Translations under genes and position numbers: made by a program
Assembly (NCBI GenBank): GCA_965114465.1
Contig: CBCOYO010000158.1
Span: forward strand, 1 to 7,645
DNA: 7,645 bases
From: COE1 sp965114465
Lineage (GTDB): Bacteria > Bacillota > Clostridia > Lachnospirales > Lachnospiraceae
Reading direction: 5' to 3'
Shown here: positions 4,192 to 7,645 of the stretch, one piece after another
Layout of the letters: every line of letters begins with the position of its first letter
Position numbering within the stretch: position 1 is the first letter of the stretch
Notes under the pieces: model-generated
What the model saw: only the letters and a program-made list of their open reading frames with translations
The model's database searches: none
Told to the model about the DNA's origin: nothing

Positions 4192-7100
4192 TTATTTCTT
4201 TTTCTTTAAGAAAATACCAAGCGCTGCTGCGGCTGCTACTACAGCAATTCCACCTATAACAAACGGTGTTTTGCTTGTTTTTTCTCCTACTTGTGTCGGT
4301 GTATCCGATTCCACTGCGCTTTCAGCACTTGCCGGTGTTTCGCTGCTGGCTTCGCTCTTAGAAGGCTCAGCCTTTACAATAGTGCTATCCCCTTGAACCA
4401 GTACCATTGCAGAAATACCCTCAACAGAAACACTTCCCTCAGCGCTTCCGACAGAAGCCGTTCCCGCAGTTGTGCCATTAATGCATATTTCCCATGTACC
4501 CTCTGGAAGTTTTACATTTACAGGTGTTGTATTTGCATTGTAAATTACACAGATTTTTTCTGCTGTTTCTTGATTTGGACTGCCTGAAATTGTATAAGCA
4601 ACCACATTGGGTTCTAAACCTGTCATAAAGGCAAGGTTATTTTGCAATTCTGGCGTTGTGGTCATTCGAAGCGCACCATGTGCCTTACGGAAAGCAATCA
4701 ATCCTTTATAATATTCATACGTATCTATTACATTCGCTTTATTATCCCATTTTATGCTGTTTGTTGCATCCGGAGAGCAATAGCTGTTTTCATCAAATCC
4801 CGTTTCGGATTTCTCCGACGGCTTAGACCGGAGCATTTCCTCGCCTGCTTGGAAGAACGGCACTCCCTGCGCTGTTAAAATAATCGCACTGCCCAGCTTA
4901 TTCATCTTAATCCTTGTTTCTTCGCTGTCATCTGGGTTAGAGATCGCAAGCTTATCCCAAAATGTTAAGTTATCATGGCACGAAATATAATTAATACTCT
5001 GTCCTGGCTGCCCTGCCCAGCTTTTCGTTCCTTTCCCATTTTTAGAAACCATAATCTGCTGATGCGGTGTTGCGGCAACCACACCGAATTTAATACTTTC
5101 CTCCATGCCTTCTTTGCCATTTACAAAACCTTTGTCCAAAGCATCAAATACATTTCCCTTAATGCCGTCGCGGATATCATCGCTAAATGCACCGACACGG
5201 TCTACCTGACTCATATTTGCCTTTAACGCCTGCTGTCCGGAAGAAATCGCGCAGTCGCCGCCAGTCCATCCCTCACCATAAACCATAATAGATGGATCAA
5301 TCTCGTCAAGTGCTGCACGAATCGCACGCATTGTATCCAAATCATGCACTGCCATTAAGTCAAAGCGGAAACCGTCGATATGATACTCGGAAGCCCAATA
5401 AACAACAGAATCAACCATAAATTTACGCATCATTGCACGGTCGGATGCAGTTTCATTTCCACAGCCGGAAGCATTGGAGTAGCTGCTGCCAACTTTACGG
5501 TAATAATAATCTGGTACTGTTTTTTGGAACCATGAATTTTCAATATTAAACGTGTGGTTGTAAACAACATCCATATTTACGCGAATACCATTTGCATGAA
5601 GTGCCTGTATCATCTGCTTCATTTCATTGATGCGCACCTCTCCATGATATGGATCTGTACTGTAAGACCCTTCCGGTACATTGTAGTTCTTCGGGTCGTA
5701 ACCCCAGTTAAACTGCGGTGTATCCAATTTAGTTTCATCTACAGTCGCATAGTCATAGCTTGGCAGAATCTGTACGTGTGTTACACCAAGATCTTTAATA
5801 TGATCAAGTCCCGTCGGAAGCCCATCACTGTTCTTAGTGCCTGTTTCCGTCATTCCCAGAAACTTTCCAATATTTTTAATTCCTGATGCAGGATCAGAAG
5901 ATAAATCCCTTACATGAAGTTCATAAATAACAGCATCTGTTGCATTTTCAAAAGCAGGCCTTGTTTCGCTTTCAAAGCCCTCTGGATTGGTTGCTTCCAA
6001 ATCTACAACCATACCCCTGTCGCCATTTACGCCAGTTGTCCTTGCATATAAATCGACTGCTTCGTTTGTCTTATTACCAATTTTAATTGCATATGTGTAA
6101 TATACACCGTTTAAATCGCCCTGTTTCTCGCAGCTCCAAGTTCCCTTTTCTCCTTGCGTCATAGGGATTTCCTCTATGAGATTATCGCCATCACCCTGCT
6201 CAAAAAGCCGAAGTGTTACTGCAGAAGCTGTCGGTGCCCACAGTTTAAATGTTGTTTTTTCTTTTGTGTAGACTGCACCAAGGTCATTTCCGTCATATGC
6301 CATTTCCTCATCGAAATAATTCGAAACTAGGATTTTATCCATTGACACATGAGTTCCCTCATAGCCTTCCATTGAAATATCGTATGATTTTGACAATTTC
6401 AGTTCCTCCTCAAGTTTCAACAAAATCTCCCGTCCATCTGTGCTCTCGGCAGATGTAACTGCATAATGCTGTCCTTCTTCGTCTGTTATTGTTATCTGCG
6501 TTGCTGCAGTTTCTAAGTTAGACGGCGTACGCGAAAGCAGCACATATATCTGCTGGCTTGTCGTTTCTGAAAAATAAGCCTCTGCAATTACGGGATTATA
6601 AATAACGTCTTCCATATTGTACCATAATGTTGGGTTTCCTTCCACTATGTAAACATCTAAAATATTATTTGCTGCTTTTGACAAATCTATTTCATATTCC
6701 AGCGCATTATCTGCATCACCGTCCTGAATTACCTTTACGCCGGCTGTTGTCGTTCCCTCTTTCGGAAATAAACCAACCTTAAAAAATGCCCCGAAATCAT
6801 CTGTTTCTGCAAGCGGATAGCTTCCGCCAACCTCATCTCCTGCCCAAGCATAGGCTTCCACATTATCTGTACTGTAACTTTTGTCAAAATTATAATAATG
6901 CACATTCAACTTTAAAGCGCTATCCTCATTATAAGCGTTCAAACGTTCTTCCTCCAACGCCTGCACATCATACGATTCTGCTCCCTCTGGCGTCNNNNNN
7001 NNNNAAACTCTGCTTCGCCGCTTGTTATCCAAATTTCCACAATATCCTGATCCATTGTTACAAAGCGGTCATCTGCAATATCTTTGTCCTCCCACTGGTT

Positions 7101-7382
7101 TAGGCGCACAATAAAACCAATTTTCGGCGGCTTTCTGTTTGTCTGATATACAGCAACTTTACCGAAATCATCCTCATCCGTAAAGTCAAGCTGCTGCCCC
7201 TCTCTGCCATCTTCCCAAATCCATAAGTTCCATCCGTCATAGTTGTTGTCGCTGCGCCCGCCGTAATGCACGACAAGCGTTGTTCCTGCTGCTTCCGCTG
7301 AAATAGCGGGAACAAAAGCTGACGCAACTGTCAGAAATACCATTAGGACTGCCATTAGTCCTGCCGTTAACTTTTTCCGCAT
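4192..7382 (-). CDS. pulA: type I pullulanase, secreted and membrane-anchored (interrupted by a gap)
   Basis: This GH13 enzyme hydrolyses alpha-1,6 branches of pullulan, starch or glycogen at the cell surface. In order it shows: a signal peptide (residues 1-~32, MRKKL then a hydrophobic core ending ISAEA); a CBM41 starch-binding module (~34-120; Trp51, Trp54, Trp56, Trp97); the 10-N gap; a second CBM41-like module (6915-6619); a beta-rich linking domain (6603-6292); CBM48 (6288-6079); and the catalytic barrel (5940-~4663). The pullulanase signature appears as FNWGYDP (5712-5692), with Phe for the usual Tyr. The catalytic residues are present: nucleophile Asp in FRFDLMAVH (5361-5359), acid/base Glu in YGEGWTGG (5274-5272) and Asp in SCHDN (4974-4972). 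A beta C-domain, a Ser/Glu-rich linker, a transmembrane helix (4269-4210) and KKKK follow. No LPXTG motif is seen. The start at 7382 has AGGAAGGGAGA 5 nt upstream. The two parts are in different frames across the Ns, attributed to an assembly gap. Confidence 0.92.
6995..7004. other. assembly gap of 10 Ns inside pulA
   Basis: The 126 codons from 7382 end exactly in frame at 7005 (residues ...SGEAEF), and the downstream part resumes with codon ACG at 6993-6991 (TPEGAESYD...), leaving one stray base at 6994. For a continuous frame the missing length must leave remainder 2 when divided by 3, but 10 leaves remainder 1. The N count is therefore a placeholder. CBM41 is nearly complete before the gap and the next module starts ~20 residues after it, so little sequence is probably missing. 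Confidence 0.9.
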
Positions 7383-7429
7383 AAAAATCTCCCTTCCTCA
7401 TTCTATGTAAAATTTTCCTGTCTGAACAT

Positions 7430-7459
7430 ATTATATACTCATTCACTGTCCCCTGTCTA
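7430..7459 (-). promoter_or_regulatory. pulA: pulA promoter
   Basis: On the minus strand TAGACA (7459-7454) and a perfect TATAAT (7435-7430) are separated by 18 bp. Transcription would start near 7423, ~40 nt before ATG 7382, with a ribosome binding site AGGAAGGGAGA at 7398-7388. I see no convincing catabolite-response (cre) palindrome near it. Confidence 0.6.
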
Positions 7460-7572
7460 TTCATTATTTCGTAAAATTTCGTTATATTTTTTTGGTAGAA
7501 TTGACGGCTTTTTATTTCCTAACTGCGTATCGAACATCTGTCAGTTTATTAACATCCTTTATTTATCATTTA

Positions 7573-7604
7573 GTAACAGTTCAGATAACTCATTGAACTG
7601 TTAC
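7573..7604. repeat. 11-bp perfect inverted repeat
   Basis: GTAACAGTTCA (7573-7583) and its exact reverse complement TGAACTGTTAC (7594-7604) enclose a 10-nt loop, GATAACTCAT. It abuts the next inverted repeat without a single intervening base. It has no U-tract and lies upstream of pulA, so it is more likely part of a dispersed palindromic repeat than a terminator. Confidence 0.6.
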
Positions 7605-7645
7605 GTATCCAGCCATTGGAAATCGCTTCGCGATGGGCTGGATAC
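7605..7645. repeat. inverted repeat with nested hairpin at the window edge
   Basis: GTATCCAGCC (7605-7614) is the exact reverse complement of 7636-7645. Inside it is a second stem, ATCGC-TTC-GCGAT (7622-7634). The right arm ends at the last base of the window, so the element may continue. With the adjacent repeat at 7573-7604 it forms a compound two-stem unit of 73 nt or more, unlike the AT-rich surroundings in base composition. Confidence 0.6.

Noticed and set aside
6939..7032. Apparent overlap of two separate pullulanase genes, with a start at 7032
   Set aside because: The overlap is created by translating through the Ns in the wrong frame; both parts fit one enzyme, and the ATG at 7032 lies within the CBM41 coding sequence in another frame.
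4124..7103. Several plus-strand ORFs across the pullulanase gene
   Set aside because: All lie antisense to the well-supported pullulanase frame, with low-complexity composition and no translation signals.
1..7645. CRISPR array, tRNA, rRNA or transposase
   Set aside because: No regularly spaced direct repeats, cloverleaf, ribosomal RNA sequence or transposase-like frame was seen on either strand.

Overview
The window is low-GC DNA with strong AGGAGG-type ribosome binding sites, near-consensus vegetative promoters and hairpin terminators. It carries a surface-anchored pullulanase and a DUF1538/PII-like operon. Together these point to a Bacillota genome, most likely a gut-type anaerobic Clostridia member; this is inferred from gene content and base composition, not from a marker gene. 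A 10-N run inside the pullulanase gene shows that this is draft or metagenome-derived sequence.

Layout. Positions 1-442 contain no convincing protein gene. They hold a 15-bp perfect inverted repeat, a perfect-consensus promoter (137-165), a micro-ORF with a good ribosome binding site, and a 13-bp hairpin (307-371). A second promoter overlaps the right arm of that hairpin and is placed to drive the next gene. Positions 443-1219 (+) encode an unfamiliar cytoplasmic protein with a zinc-protease HEXXH motif. A 65-residue hypothetical protein is encoded convergently at 1374-1571 (-), with its own promoter; the ~100-nt imperfect hairpin between the two genes carries a U-tract on the minus strand. 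Positions 1874-4092 (+) form a two-gene operon: a DUF1538 multispanning membrane protein made of two homologous halves, then, 2 nt later, a protein with two tandem PII-like domains. A shared-core terminator hairpin lies at 4095-4153. Positions 4192-7382 (-) encode an exported type I pullulanase with signal peptide, two CBM41-like modules, CBM48, GH13 catalytic domain, a Ser/Glu-rich linker and a C-terminal membrane anchor. The window ends in two abutting inverted repeats (7573-7645) that look like a dispersed palindromic repeat unit.

How the genes work together. The clearest functional unit is the DUF1538/PII-like pair: a membrane transporter-like protein translationally coupled to a soluble signalling protein, by analogy with the AmtB/GlnK and SbtA/SbtB pairs. 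A DUF1538 pair (UmpA/UmpB) has, as I recall, been reported as a cation/proton antiporter, so a PII-controlled ion transporter is a reasonable hypothesis. The pullulanase is an independent unit for debranching starch or glycogen at the cell surface. The HEXXH protein and the 65-residue protein have no assignable role from sequence.

Most notable for follow-up are the DUF1538/tandem-PII operon, the promoter-hairpin unit without a substantial ORF at 137-376, the orphan HEXXH protein, and the frame evidence that the 10-N gap has the wrong length.
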